This document shows, piece by piece, positions 55,633 to 64,000 of a DNA stretch of 64,000 bases. The notes beneath the pieces are model-generated. The model ran no database searches and was not told the origin of the DNA. It saw only the letters and a program-made list of their open reading frames with translations. Both the position numbers and the translations under genes were made by a program. Origin of the DNA: Bacillus sp. PK3_68 (GTDB taxonomy: Bacteria > Bacillota > Bacilli > Bacillales > Domibacillaceae); the NCBI RefSeq assembly GCF_003600835.1, contig NZ_NQYC01000001.1:3929001-3993000 (forward strand), in the 5' to 3' direction. How positions within the stretch are numbered: the stretch's first letter is position 1; each line of letters begins with the position of its first letter.

Positions 55633-56091
55633 ATGAAATTAAGAGAACCAATGCCGGAATTAAACGGTGCAACTGCTTGGTTGAATGGCGAAGTGACAAA
55701 AGATGAATTGGTTGGTGAAAAACCAACACTTATCCACTTTTGGTCTATCAGTTGTCATCTATGTAAAGAAGCAATGCCAAAAGTAAATGAATTCCGCGAT
55801 GAATACAGCGACAAACTGAATGTCGTGGCTGTACATATGCCCCGCTCTGAAGATGATCTTAATCTTGAAGAAATTAAATCTGTAGCAGCAGAGCATGGAA
55901 TTACACAGCCGATTTTTGTAGACAGTGAGCATAAATTAACAGAAGCATTTGAAAACCAATATGTTCCTGCTTATTATGTGTTTGATAAAGACGGCAATCT
56001 CCGCCATTTCCAAGCCGGAGGAAGCGGCATGAAAATGCTGGAAAAGCGTGTGAATCGCGTATTAGATGAAACAGAGAAAAATGCACAATAA
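55633..56091 (+). CDS. ykuV: Thiol-disulfide oxidoreductase YkuV
   Basis: 152 residues, thioredoxin/TlpA fold, no signal peptide. Active site C41-HL-C44 in SISCHLCKE and cis-Pro in NQYVPAYYVF. B. subtilis YkuV reduces protein disulfides. ATG at 55633 follows GAGGGAGGA. Ends at a strong hairpin. Confidence 0.94.
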   Translation: MKLREPMPELNGATAWLNGEVTKDELVGEKPTLIHFWSISCHLCKEAMPKVNEFRDEYSDKLNVVAVHMPRSEDDLNLEEIKSVAAEHGITQPIFVDSEHKLTEAFENQYVPAYYVFDKDGNLRHFQAGGSGMKMLEKRVNRVLDETEKNAQ

Positions 56092-56097
56092 AAAACG

Positions 56098-56124
56098 AAC
56101 CAGCTGATGAGCTGGTTTTTATTT
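56098..56124 (+). terminator. ykuV terminator
   Basis: AACCAGCT / AGCTGGTT, GATG loop, then TTTATTTAT. Confidence 0.82.
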
Positions 56125-56132
56125 ATATAAAT

Positions 56133-56150
56133 TTGTGAAAAAAATCACAA
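56133..56150. promoter_or_regulatory. Rex/FNR-type palindrome upstream of cydA
   Basis: TTGTGA-AAAAAA-TCACAA, a perfect 18-bp palindrome with the exact Rex operator spacing, and also TGTGA-N6-TCACA as for FNR. It lies 100 bases before cydA and about 20 bases before a possible promoter TTCATT-17-TAGAAT (56169-56197). Rex represses cytochrome bd at low NADH/NAD+ in Bacillales. Confidence 0.82.
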
Positions 56151-56249
56151 AATCTTCGGTAAGATTCCTTCATTTTCTTGTGTCCGGTGTTTAGAATGAA
56201 AAGAAGAGGTAAAATAAATTCAATAGTGTAAAAATAAGGAGGTCTCTTT

Positions 56250-57581
56250 ATGGAACTGGATAGTGTCATGCTCAGCCGGATGCTGACCTCAATGACATTA
56301 GCATTTCATATTATTTTTGCCACAATTGGCGTAGGGGTTCCTGTAATGATTGCTATTGCCGAATTTATTGGAATTAAAAGAAATGACCCCTATTATCTAC
56401 TGTTGGCAAGACGTTGGGCTCGGGGATTTACCATTACAGTGGCTGTTGGTGTTGTAACAGGAACAGCGATTGGATTACAATTGTCGCTTCTTTGGCCGAG
56501 TTTTATGGAGGTAGCCGGGCAAGTGATTGCGCTGCCTTTATTTATGGAGACATTTGCCTTTTTCTTTGAAGCTATCTTCTTAGGGATTTACTTATACACA
56601 TGGGATCGATTCAAAAACAGAATGACACATTGGGTATTAACCATTCCAGTTATGATTGGATCTTCCGCTTCAGCTTTGTTTATTACCACCGTTAATGCAT
56701 TTATGAACACACCTCAGGGATTTGAACTTAAGGATGGAAAAGCCGTTAATATTGATCCGATTGCTGCCATGTTAAACCCGGCTACTCCTTCCAAGGTCTT
56801 CCACGTATTAACGACTTCTTATATGACGGCTGCTGCTGTGCTGGCAGCTATCGCGGCTGTTGCGATTATTAAAGGAAAAAGAGGACAGTATGAGAGAAAG
56901 GCTTTACGTTTAACACTTATTTGTACATTTATCTTTTCTATACTTACAGCGCTTGCTGGAGATGTATCGGCGAAATTCTTAGCTGAAGAGCAACCTGAGA
57001 AACTGGCGGCTGCAGAATGGCACTTTGAGACAGAGAGAGGCGCCGATCTTATTTTGTTTGGCACACTCGATGAAAACAACGAAATAAAGAATGAGATTCG
57101 CCTTCCGGGGTTTTTAAGCTTTTTAGCCGGCAGCTCATTTGACACGAAAGTAATCGGGTTGAATGAGTTTCCAGAAGATGAACGTCCGCCGTTATGGGTG
57201 CACTATATGTTTGACCTTATGGTTTCAATCGGCTTTTTTGTCCTGGGGGTTTCTGGCGTATATATTTTGATGGATAGAATTAAACGGTTTAATGAACTGA
57301 ATAAACCGCTGTTATGGTTGGTTACAGCCGGTGGACCACTCTCTATGCTGGCAATTGAATTTGGCTGGATTTACGCGGAGGTAGGGCGCCAGCCATGGAT
57401 ATTAAACGGATATATGAAGGTGTCAGAAGCTGCAACGACAGGCGATGGGGTGGGGCTCACGTTTATCCTATTTGCTCTTCTTTATTTGGTGCTCGGAGTT
57501 ATTTGTGTCTTTGTGTTAATTCGTATGTTTAAACATACACCGGCAGAAGCCGAGTTGGAACAGCGTTTCCCAAACCTTTGA
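56250..57581 (+). CDS. cydA: Cytochrome bd oxidase subunit I (YthA-type)
   Basis: 443 residues, about nine helices. Heme b ligand His in LAFHIIFATIGVG, GRQPW signature (EVGRQPWILNGY), and short Q-loop region. Uses menaquinol to reduce oxygen with high affinity and low proton yield. Closest to B. subtilis YthA, a second bd oxidase. ATG at 56250 follows AAGGAGG. cydB follows by 23 bases. Confidence 0.93.
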   Translation: MELDSVMLSRMLTSMTLAFHIIFATIGVGVPVMIAIAEFIGIKRNDPYYLLLARRWARGFTITVAVGVVTGTAIGLQLSLLWPSFMEVAGQVIALPLFMETFAFFFEAIFLGIYLYTWDRFKNRMTHWVLTIPVMIGSSASALFITTVNAFMNTPQGFELKDGKAVNIDPIAAMLNPATPSKVFHVLTTSYMTAAAVLAAIAAVAIIKGKRGQYERKALRLTLICTFIFSILTALAGDVSAKFLAEEQPEKLAAAEWHFETERGADLILFGTLDENNEIKNEIRLPGFLSFLAGSSFDTKVIGLNEFPEDERPPLWVHYMFDLMVSIGFFVLGVSGVYILMDRIKRFNELNKPLLWLVTAGGPLSMLAIEFGWIYAEVGRQPWILNGYMKVSEAATTGDGVGLTFILFALLYLVLGVICVFVLIRMFKHTPAEAELEQRFPNL

Positions 57582-57604
57582 TCAGTTAGAGGAGGATGAG
57601 AGCC

Positions 57605-58624
57605 ATGAATTTAGAACTTCTTGGTATTACTGTTCTATGGACATTTTTATACGGTTATTTGATCGTTGCGTCCATCGACTTCGGTGCCGGCTTTTTCGCT
57701 TATTATGGAAAAATAACGAAAAAAGACCACTTGATTAATGATTTAATTTCCAGATACTTATCGCCCGTATGGGAGGTAACGAATGTCTTTTTTGTCTTTT
57801 TCTTTGTCGGGATCGTAGGTTTTTTCCCAAGCACGGCTTATTATTTTGGAACAGCCTTGCTGATCCCCGGCAGCATAGCGATTATTTTGTTAGCAATCCG
57901 TGGATCGTTTTATGCATTCAATAATTATGGCTCCAGGAGCAGTACAGCTTATTTATTCTTATACGGAGCGACAGGGCTGTTAATTCCTGCCTCACTCTCA
58001 ACGGCTTTAACCATTTCTGAAGGGGGCTTTTTAAAAGTAGAAGGGGATAAGGTTACTTTTTTGGCAAAAGAATTGTTTGCAAGTCCCTATTCCTGGAGTG
58101 TAGTAGTCTTGTCTATCGTTTCTGTTTTATTCATTAGTGCTGCCTTTTTAACTTATTATGCAGACCGGGCAGACGATAGAGGGGCACGGACGATCTTGCG
58201 TAAATTTGCCTTGCTGTGGAGCCCGCCGACAATTGTGGCCAGCTTCCTTGTGTTTGTTTCGCTGCGGGAACATAACCCTGAACATTTTCATAAGGCAGTG
58301 AGTGAGTACTGGTGGATGTTTGCGTTATCGCTGCTCTGCTTTATCATTGCCTCTTGTCTGATCTATATAAGGAGAAATTTCGGCGCGGCGTTTATTTTAG
58401 TTATGCTGCAATTCTTCTTTGCTTTCTTTGGTTATGGAGCATCCCATTTACCATATATTTTGTATCCGCACGTTGTCCTGCATGAAAGTGTAACGAATGA
58501 AACAATGGCTGTTGCGCTGGTTATTGTTTTTGTGCTAGGGCTGCTGCTGTTAATTCCCTCTCTCTATTTGTTAATGAAGCTATTCCTATTCGATGCGGAG
58601 TATGTAAAGGGGAAAAAACAATAA
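57605..58624 (+). CDS. cydB: Cytochrome bd oxidase subunit II (YthB-type)
   Basis: 339-residue membrane partner of CydA, with about eight helices; begins MNLELLGITVLWTFLYGYL and SIDFGAGFFAYY, a typical CydB start. ATG at 57605 has AGGAGG nine bases upstream; the ATG at 57596 abuts that site. Closest to YthB. Confidence 0.92.
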   Translation: MNLELLGITVLWTFLYGYLIVASIDFGAGFFAYYGKITKKDHLINDLISRYLSPVWEVTNVFFVFFFVGIVGFFPSTAYYFGTALLIPGSIAIILLAIRGSFYAFNNYGSRSSTAYLFLYGATGLLIPASLSTALTISEGGFLKVEGDKVTFLAKELFASPYSWSVVVLSIVSVLFISAAFLTYYADRADDRGARTILRKFALLWSPPTIVASFLVFVSLREHNPEHFHKAVSEYWWMFALSLLCFIIASCLIYIRRNFGAAFILVMLQFFFAFFGYGASHLPYILYPHVVLHESVTNETMAVALVIVFVLGLLLLIPSLYLLMKLFLFDAEYVKGKKQ

Positions 58625-58703
58625 GTACACTATCGTATCGCTCTATCTTCTGTGATAGAATGATCAGGTAATGAAACTTCGATGAACTAGTGGGGGAATT
58701 CAT

Positions 58704-59366
58704 GTGAAAAAAGAGTTTGTGGTAATAGGCCTTGGTCGCTTTGGCGGCAGCATTTGTCGGGCGCTTTCAGAACAAGGAATGGAAGTGATGGCGATCGATG
58801 TTGACGAGGACCGCGTCAATGAATTTGCTGCTATTGCCTCACACGCTGTTGTAGCGGATACAACGGATGAGTCGGTGTTGAAAAGTCTTGGCATTCGCAA
58901 TTTTGATCATGTTATTGTAGCGATTGGTGATGACATTCAGTCGAGCATTTTAACGACGTTAATGTTAAAGGAAATTGGCGTCAAGAAAGTGACAGCAAAA
59001 GCGCAAAATGACTATCATGAAAAAGTGCTCAGAAAAATCGGAGCGGATCATGTTGTTCATCCGGAGAGGGACATGGGCCGGAGAATCGCCCATAATATGA
59101 TTTCTAATAATGTGCTTGATTACTTGGAATTATCTGATGAGCATTCCATCATGGAGATCGTGGCAAATAAGGTCTTGTCAGGAAATTCATTGATTGATTT
59201 AGATATCCGAGCGAGATATGGCATCAACATTGTGGCTATTAAAAGAGGGAGAGAAATCCTCGTTTCCCCCCAGGCTGACGAGAAGATAGCGGAAGGGGAC
59301 ATCCTGATTGTCATTGGCGCTGATTCCGATATTAATCGTTTTGAGCAGAAAGTAATGAACGCGTAA
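58704..59366 (+). CDS. ktrC: Potassium channel regulatory subunit KtrC
   Basis: 220 residues: RCK_N Rossmann domain (VVIGLGRFGGSICRAL, GLGRFGG near 9-15; AIDVDEDRV) and RCK_C domain (about 140-220). KtrC binds ATP/ADP and c-di-AMP and gates the KtrD K+ channel. GTG start at 58704 after GGGGGAA. Its partner channel gene is not in the window. Confidence 0.93.
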   Translation: MKKEFVVIGLGRFGGSICRALSEQGMEVMAIDVDEDRVNEFAAIASHAVVADTTDESVLKSLGIRNFDHVIVAIGDDIQSSILTTLMLKEIGVKKVTAKAQNDYHEKVLRKIGADHVVHPERDMGRRIAHNMISNNVLDYLELSDEHSIMEIVANKVLSGNSLIDLDIRARYGINIVAIKRGREILVSPQADEKIAEGDILIVIGADSDINRFEQKVMNA

Positions 59367-59399
59367 CCACTACAAACATAAAAACATAAAAGAGTAAAT

Positions 59400-59440
59400 C
59401 AAACAAAAAGATGCAGCTATTGGCTGCATCTTTTTGTTTG
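59400..59440 (+). terminator. ktrC terminator
   Basis: Perfect 18-base arms (CAAACAAAAAGATGCAGC and complement) with a five-base loop. Confidence 0.9.
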
Positions 59441-59455
59441 ATAAGAAAAAGTAAA

Positions 59456-59492
59456 AGGACTGGCTCCGGCGCATTCGTTTGGAGCCAGTCCT
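59456..59492 (-). terminator. rnjA operon terminator
   Basis: Perfect 12-base arms AGGACTGGCTCC / GGAGCCAGTCCT; TTTTACTTTTT follows on the minus strand. Confidence 0.85.
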
Positions 59493-59511
59493 ATAAGCGG
59501 GCTTTATTTCA

Positions 59512-61179
59512 TTATACTTCCATGATAATTGGAAGTATCATCGGACGCCGTTTTGTTTTCTCATAGAGGAAAGGAGCGAGCGTATCGATAATTTCATTTT
59601 TGATCTCAGACCATTGAGTGGTTTTCTGGTTGAGCATGCGGTGAATGTGTTTGTTTAACATGCTTTGTGCTTCATAAATCAAATCACCTGATTCGCGCAT
59701 ATAGACGAATCCGCGCGAAATAATGTCGGGGCCTGCTTCCACCTTGTACGTTTCCATATTGATACTAACCACGACAATAACGAGCCCTTCTTCAGAGAGG
59801 ATGCGGCGGTCGCGCAACACGATATTGCCAATGTCCCCAATTCCACTTCCATCAATATAAACAGAGCCTGAAGGGATTTTTCCAGCAAGCTGGGCAGAAT
59901 CTTTGCTAAGGGCAAGGACTTCCCCGTTATCCATGATAAAGCAATGATCTTCAGGAACCCCGCAGTCAACAGCTAGCTGAGCATGCATTTTTTGCATCCG
60001 GTACTCCCCATGAATCGGCATAAAGAATTTAGGTTTAATCAGGCGCAGCATCAGTTTCTGCTCTTCTTGGCTGCCGTGACCAGATGTGTGAATATTGCTT
60101 AATGAACCGTGAATAACTTCCGCTCCTGCACGGAAGAGAGCATTGATGGTCCGATTCACGCTGATCGTGTTGCCAGGAATAGGTGACGAGGAAAAAACAA
60201 CTGTATCGCCTGGCTGAATTTGAATTTGGCGATGGGTGCCGTTAGCGATTCTGGATAGAGCAGCCATTGGCTCTCCCTGGCTGCCGGTACAGAGGATCGT
60301 TACCTTATCAGCCGGCAGGCGGTTAAGCTGCTGATTATCGACAAAAGTGTCTTTTGGACAACGAATATAGCCTAAGTCCTGGCCGATGTTAATTGCTGCT
60401 TCCATGCTTCTGCCAAATACAGCTACTTTTCGGCCGTTTTCTACAGCTGCCTCTACGACCTGCTGTAGACGGTGGATATTGGAAGCAAATGTAGCAAAAA
60501 TAATGCGTCCCTCTACTTTTCTGAAAATGTCCTGAATGCTTTCGCCGACCCGGCGTTCAGACATGGTGAAATTTGGAACTTCACTATTTGTACTGTCGGA
60601 TAAGAGGCAAAGCACACCTTCTTTGCCGATCTCAGCCATTTTAGTTAAGTTAGCCGGTTCACCGACTGGTGTAAAATCAAACTTAAAATCACCTGTGTGT
60701 ACAATGTTACCTGGAGGAGTCTTGACTACAATACCATAGGAATCCGGAATACTGTGAGTTGTACGGAAGAAAGTCACAGACGTTTTTCTGAACTTAATCA
60801 CATCATCTTCATGGATTTCATGCATTCTCGTTTGGCGCAGCAATCCATGTTCTTCCAGCTTGTTTTTGATTAAGCCAAGGGCTAGCTTGCCGCCATAGAT
60901 CGGTACATTTACTTGGCGAAGCAAATAGGGAATGCCGCCGATATGGTCTTCGTGTCCGTGGGTAATAAACAACCCTTTAATTTTATCGGCATTTTTCTCT
61001 AAATATGTGTAATCGGGAATGACGTAATCAATACCCAGTAACTCATCTTCCGGGAATTTAATTCCAGCATCAATCAAGATAATCTCATCTTGAAATTGTA
61101 CCGCATAGGTGTTTTTTCCGATTTCACCCAAACCGCCAAGGGCAAAAACAGCTGTTTGATCATTTTTAACGGCTTTCAT
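59512..61179 (-). CDS. rnjA: Ribonuclease J1
   Basis: 555 residues; 5'-3' exonuclease and endonuclease of mRNA decay and rRNA maturation. Metallo-beta-lactamase/beta-CASP domain with HGHEDHIGG at 74-82 and C-terminal domain. ATG at 61179, 3 bases after rpoY, with GGAG inside the rpoY end, so translation is coupled. Confidence 0.96.
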   Translation of the reverse strand: MKAVKNDQTAVFALGGLGEIGKNTYAVQFQDEIILIDAGIKFPEDELLGIDYVIPDYTYLEKNADKIKGLFITHGHEDHIGGIPYLLRQVNVPIYGGKLALGLIKNKLEEHGLLRQTRMHEIHEDDVIKFRKTSVTFFRTTHSIPDSYGIVVKTPPGNIVHTGDFKFDFTPVGEPANLTKMAEIGKEGVLCLLSDSTNSEVPNFTMSERRVGESIQDIFRKVEGRIIFATFASNIHRLQQVVEAAVENGRKVAVFGRSMEAAINIGQDLGYIRCPKDTFVDNQQLNRLPADKVTILCTGSQGEPMAALSRIANGTHRQIQIQPGDTVVFSSSPIPGNTISVNRTINALFRAGAEVIHGSLSNIHTSGHGSQEEQKLMLRLIKPKFFMPIHGEYRMQKMHAQLAVDCGVPEDHCFIMDNGEVLALSKDSAQLAGKIPSGSVYIDGSGIGDIGNIVLRDRRILSEEGLVIVVVSINMETYKVEAGPDIISRGFVYMRESGDLIYEAQSMLNKHIHRMLNQKTTQWSEIKNEIIDTLAPFLYEKTKRRPMILPIIMEV

Positions 61180-61182
61180 AAA

Positions 61183-61392
61183 TTAAAGCTTCTCCAATCG
61201 GTAATTTGGCGATTGTTGTTCATAAGCTAAGTATGGTCCTTCAATCGCTTGGATGTATTCAATATTATAAGGGCGGTTTTTTAGTGACTGACGTACTTCC
61301 CGTTCCGAAGCCGCTTCTGTATAGAGGGATTTTGTATTTTCACGTATAGTCACTTCATTTCTGTTTTCTTGATAGTACACTTTAAAGATCAT
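61183..61392 (-). CDS. rpoY: RNA polymerase epsilon subunit
   Basis: 69 residues: MIFKVYYQENRNEVTIRE, then SLYTEAASEREVRQSL and NIEYIQAIEGPYLAYEQ. Matches YkzG, a small subunit of Firmicute RNA polymerase. ATG at 61392 follows AAGGAGAG; the upstream in-frame start at 61434 is rejected because it lacks one. Always paired with rnjA. Confidence 0.95.
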   Translation of the reverse strand: MIFKVYYQENRNEVTIRENTKSLYTEAASEREVRQSLKNRPYNIEYIQAIEGPYLAYEQQSPNYRLEKL

Positions 61393-61605
61393 TTGTTTCT
61401 CTCCTTGTCCGATTAATATATCAAAACTGCACACCTGAAAAGCTTCAGGGACAGCTCCTCTCGTGTTATCATGACTGCCTTTGGCAATCAGTCCGCTTTT
61501 CGCTTTTCTTTATTATAAAGAATGTTTAATTTTTTTCATGTTTTTCATATTTTTGCTTTTGTTTAAATAGAAATAGATGAAATTTTTGTATTTATACACA
61601 AAGAC

Positions 61606-61627
61606 AGCCCTTCATAAAGGAAGGGCT
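61606..61627 (-). terminator. Hairpin after the small peptide gene
   Basis: AGCCCTTC / GAAGGGCT with a six-base loop; the T tract that follows on the minus strand is weak (GTCTTTGTG). Confidence 0.55.
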
Positions 61628-61640
61628 ACACCATTCTTTA

Positions 61641-61712
61641 TTATGCGATTGATTTTCTTCTGAGCATGTCTCTCCACTGTTTGGCAAGCTTCTTCTTTAG
61701 CTTCTTTAACAT
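61641..61712 (-). CDS. 23-residue basic amphipathic peptide
   Basis: ATG at 61712 opens MLKKLKKKLAKQW...RRKSIA (23 residues, about 11 Lys/Arg). AAGGAG lies 9 bases before the start. On the minus strand an extended -10 (TG-T-TAAAAT) lies about 20 bases further upstream and a hairpin follows the stop. Promoter, ribosome site, frame and hairpin together support a real small gene. Likely a membrane-, RNA- or protein-binding helix. Function unknown. Confidence 0.6.
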   Translation of the reverse strand: MLKKLKKKLAKQWRDMLRRKSIA

Positions 61713-61926
61713 AGTGGATCACTCCTTAGGGTTATTTTAACATAAGTTGATTTAAATAAAAAGAAAAATGGAAAGATACTGCCCGTCACCTGTTAGTTAG
61801 TATGGATAAAGCTATGTCTAATTAGGCGTGGTAAAAAACGCCAAAGGGCATGGTTCGTTGACTTTAACAGGGAGTTAAGGTAGCTTTGAGAGGGAAAAGA
61901 TGTGAAAAGGAAAAGGGGCTGTTTGT

Positions 61927-62697
61927 GTGACGAAATTAGTATTTTTTGATATAGATGGAACCTTGCTGGATCATAATAAACAGTTGCCGGCAAAAACAAA
62001 AGAAGCGTTACAATTACTAAGAGATAAAGGCGTGTACACAGCGATCGCCACAGGACGGGCGCCGTTTATGTTCGCCGATTTGCGGAAAGAGCTTGATATT
62101 CATTCATTTGTCAGCTTTAACGGCCAATATGTAGTGTTTGAAGATGAGGTGATTTATGTTAATCCTCTGGCGACTGACTCACTGGACAGGCTAAATAAGT
62201 ATGCGAGTGAGCGGGGGCATTCACTCGTTTATATGAATGAAAAAATGATGAAGGCCAGTCGCTCCCATGATGCGTATGTGGAGGAAAGCCTCGCTAGCTT
62301 AAAATTTCCTTATCCAGAAATCCATTCTGATTTTTATAAAGGCAGCGACCTATATCAAACGCTAATTTTCTGTGGGAAAGAAGAGGAGGAGAGTTACCGG
62401 GAGCAGTTCCCGGAATTTACTTTCATTCGCTGGCATCCTCATTCTCTTGATATCCTGCCGGCAGGAGGATCGAAGGCTGAAGGGATCAAAAAAATGATGG
62501 AACGGTTAAACTTTAAGATAGAGGATGTCTATGCTTTTGGTGACGGATTAAATGACATTGAAATGCTGAAGCTTGTTGGCACAGGGGTAGCTATGGGGAA
62601 TGCGCTTCCGCCTGTAAAAGAAATTGCTGACATGGTGACAAGCGATGTAGCAGAAGACGGCATTTATCTTGCTCTAAAAAAATTAGAGCTTATATAG
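61927..62697 (+). CDS. ykrA: HAD family phosphatase YkrA
   Basis: 256 residues, Cof-type HAD with catalytic DIDGT at 8-12, cap domain in the middle and GDGLNDIEML near the C-terminus. Broad sugar-phosphate phosphatase activity is known for the family. GTG start at 61927 after AAAGGAAAAGGGG. Neighbours as in B. subtilis. Confidence 0.92.
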   Translation: MTKLVFFDIDGTLLDHNKQLPAKTKEALQLLRDKGVYTAIATGRAPFMFADLRKELDIHSFVSFNGQYVVFEDEVIYVNPLATDSLDRLNKYASERGHSLVYMNEKMMKASRSHDAYVEESLASLKFPYPEIHSDFYKGSDLYQTLIFCGKEEEESYREQFPEFTFIRWHPHSLDILPAGGSKAEGIKKMMERLNFKIEDVYAFGDGLNDIEMLKLVGTGVAMGNALPPVKEIADMVTSDVAEDGIYLALKKLELI

Positions 62698-62738
62698 CAG
62701 ACAGGAAAGCGGCGGTTTTGAAGAGGAGCTTTATTGTT

Positions 62739-62787
62739 AAATAGTCAGTCCGGCCTGAAAAAATTCAGGCCGGACTGACTATTTTTT
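62739..62787. terminator. Strong terminator after ykrA
   Basis: Perfect 21-base arms AAATAGTCAGTCCGGCC... with a four-base loop and T6; convergent with defB. Confidence 0.92.
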
Positions 62788-62865
62788 ATGGTACTTATAC
62801 GGTCCGTTCCTTTAAAGAGGACGGCTTAGTTTTTTGCTGTTAAGCGGGGGCAACCCGCTTGGTTA

Positions 62866-63420
62866 TTAGCGTTCAATGGGAGTCGATCCTTCAATAACGG
62901 AAAAAGGATTGTTTGGATCGATATGATCGTAGAACATGACACCGTTTAAATGATCAATTTCATGCTGGACCACAATAGCAGGCATTCCTTTTAAGCGTAA
63001 TTTTATTTCTTTTCCATCGAGATCAACAGCTTTTACTGTTACCCGTGCATATCTGTGCACATATCCGGGCACATCTCGATCTACTGATAAACAACCTTCT
63101 CCGGAAACTAGGTAAGCCTTTTCTACAGAGTGGCTCACAATTTTTGGATTGATTAAAGCATGGCTAATTAATTCTCCATGATCATCGTTTACTTGAATAG
63201 CAATCATGCGTTTGGATAGACCAATTTGTGGAGCAGCAAGCCCAACACCAGGCCGAAGACCGAATTTTTTTGCTGTTTCCGGATCTTGGCTGTTTTGAAC
63301 GTACTCCAATAGGCTTTTAGCTATTTCTTTATCTTCCTCGCTTGGCGGCAACGCTATATCAGCCGCTTTTTCTCTTAATACTGGATGTCCTTCCCGAACA
63401 ATGTCTTTCATTGTAATCAT
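62866..63420 (-). CDS. defB: Peptide deformylase DefB
   Basis: Removes the N-formyl group from new proteins. 184 residues, type 2 Gram-positive form; motifs [25 protein letters not shown] (HExDH). ATG at 63420 follows AAAGGTAC; the ATG at 63411 is also possible. Divergent from ykyA. Confidence 0.95.
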   Translation of the reverse strand: MITMKDIVREGHPVLREKAADIALPPSEEDKEIAKSLLEYVQNSQDPETAKKFGLRPGVGLAAPQIGLSKRMIAIQVNDDHGELISHALINPKIVSHSVEKAYLVSGEGCLSVDRDVPGYVHRYARVTVKAVDLDGKEIKLRLKGMPAIVVQHEIDHLNGVMFYDHIDPNNPFSVIEGSTPIER

Positions 63421-63602
63421 AATGTGTACCTTCTTTCTGTGGGGCGATCTTTAGGGAATAGTTTATCAAAAAAACAGCAGATTGTTAACGAAACAGCTGG
63501 ATGTTTCGGCAGAAGAAAAAAAGGATATGTAAGGAAAACAGCAAGAGCGCTCTGGATACATATGAAGAAAAGTGTGAACGTGATCGAATGGGGGAGGCTG
63601 AA

Positions 63603-64000
63603 ATGAAAAAACAGCGCATGATTTCCTATGGACTAGCCATTATTTTGTTAACAGGCTGCGGGGGATCAACCGAGAAACAGATTTCTGCTGTTTTAAAAAA
63701 AACAGCAGAGGCAGAAGAAGAGTTTGTTAAGCAGCAGCAGCCATTAAAAGAGCTAGAGAAGAAAGAAATGAGCATTTACAAAAAAATGATGACTAGCAGC
63801 GGGAAAGAGAAAAAGCGGTGGTCAGCTCTGCAGGAAAAGGCAGAAAAGAATTTAAATGACCGTAAAGAAAAAGTTTTTGCTGAACAGGAAGCGATGAAAA
63901 AAGCAGCGGATGAATTTTCTAAATTGGATGAATTAAAGAAAAGACTGGAAGACAAACAAGTGAGAGGGGAGCTAGACGGATTAATTAAAACGATGAATGA
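63603..64000 (+). CDS. ykyA: YkyA family lipoprotein (5' part)
   Basis: Runs off the window end. ATG at 63603 follows GGGAGG. The signal ends with lipobox LTGC (LAIILLTGCGGS), Cys near residue 19; then a long charged helical coiled region (EEEFVKQQQPLKELEKKE, AEKNLNDRKEKVFAEQE, ELKKRLEDK). Matches B. subtilis YkyA, a predicted wall-associated lipoprotein between defB and pdhA. At least 132 residues are present. Confidence 0.88.
   Translation, partial: MKKQRMISYGLAIILLTGCGGSTEKQISAVLKKTAEAEEEFVKQQQPLKELEKKEMSIYKKMMTSSGKEKKRWSALQEKAEKNLNDRKEKVFAEQEAMKKAADEFSKLDELKKRLEDKQVRGELDGLIKTMN

Larger units (their letters stand above)
61435..61926. other. Intergenic region before ykrA
   Basis: Holds the rpoY-rnjA promoter region (TATAAT on the minus strand near 61510) and the small basic peptide gene described separately. 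Nothing else recognised. Confidence 0.5.

Noticed and set aside
1-64000. CRISPR arrays, tRNA or rRNA genes, insertion sequences, prophage
   Set aside because: No repeat-spacer series, cloverleaf, rRNA core, transposase or phage gene was recognised.

Overview
The window is chromosomal DNA from a Gram-positive, spore-former-type Bacillaceae bacterium. Ribosome binding sites are of the AAAGGAGG type with many TTG and GTG starts, terminators are Rho-independent hairpins with T runs, and sigma-A promoters have 16-17 base spacers. From about 36.5 kb onward the gene order follows the Bacillus subtilis ykv/ykw/yku/ykr region: clpE-ykvI, ykvS, ykwC, patA, cheV, ykyB, ykuE, ykuJ, darB(ykuL), ccpC, dapH, dapL, ykuU, ykuV, ktrC, rnjA, rpoY, ykrA, defB, ykyA. 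No prophage, insertion sequence, CRISPR array, tRNA or rRNA gene was seen. Most of the window is ordinary core genome with an accessory first half.

Layout. 0-8.4 kb: malate synthase G with an IclR-type regulator, a DHA2 drug exporter divergent from a TetR regulator with palindromes between them, a pirin, and a short malic enzyme. 8.5-13.7 kb: a sulfur block made of a sulfonate/nitrate-type ABC importer, then a SAM (S-box) riboswitch with terminator controlling metI-metC; metI carries a one-base frameshift. 13.7-19 kb: a GlsB/YeaQ membrane stress protein with a sigma-B-like promoter, a FUSC/aromatic acid exporter-like protein, a small YueH-like protein, release factor 3, and an NhaC antiporter with a one-base frameshift. 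19-23.3 kb: an RND exporter, then a yybP-ykoY (Mn2+) riboswitch with terminator in front of a TerC/YkoY protein. 23.4-27.9 kb: a secreted NlpC/P60-fold protein that has lost its whole catalytic triad, 1.2 kb with no convincing gene, then AcfC-like binding protein, Yx(F/W/Y)xxD-repeat lipoprotein, ECF sigma factor and RskA-type anti-sigma. 27.9-36.5 kb: B12-radical SAM protein with an acyltransferase, a small unknown gene, a Cache-type histidine kinase, a cytosolic 5'-nucleotidase-like phosphoesterase and an M3 oligopeptidase. 36.5-64 kb: the conserved yk region, with a YthAB-type cytochrome bd oxidase between ykuV and ktrC.

How the genes work together. Sulfur: importer, SAM sensor and transsulfuration enzymes are adjacent. 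Redox: ykuU/ykuV thiol peroxidase system lies beside cytochrome bd, which has an 18-bp Rex/FNR-type palindrome upstream. Cyclic di-AMP: two known receptor families (DarB and KtrC) lie 9 kb apart. Lysine/diaminopimelate: dapH and dapL are adjacent but separated by a perfect hairpin. RNA metabolism: rpoY and rnjA form an operon.

Regulatory sites readable from sequence include two riboswitches, paired CtsR boxes on the clpE promoter, a sigma-D-like promoter for cheV, a sigma-B-like promoter for the GlsB gene and the Rex-like site at cydA. The most unusual items are the triad-less NlpC/P60 protein, three genes broken by one missing base in a homopolymer (two in the same ACG6 context), a 23-residue basic peptide gene between rpoY and ykrA, and the sigma/anti-sigma/lipoprotein cluster.
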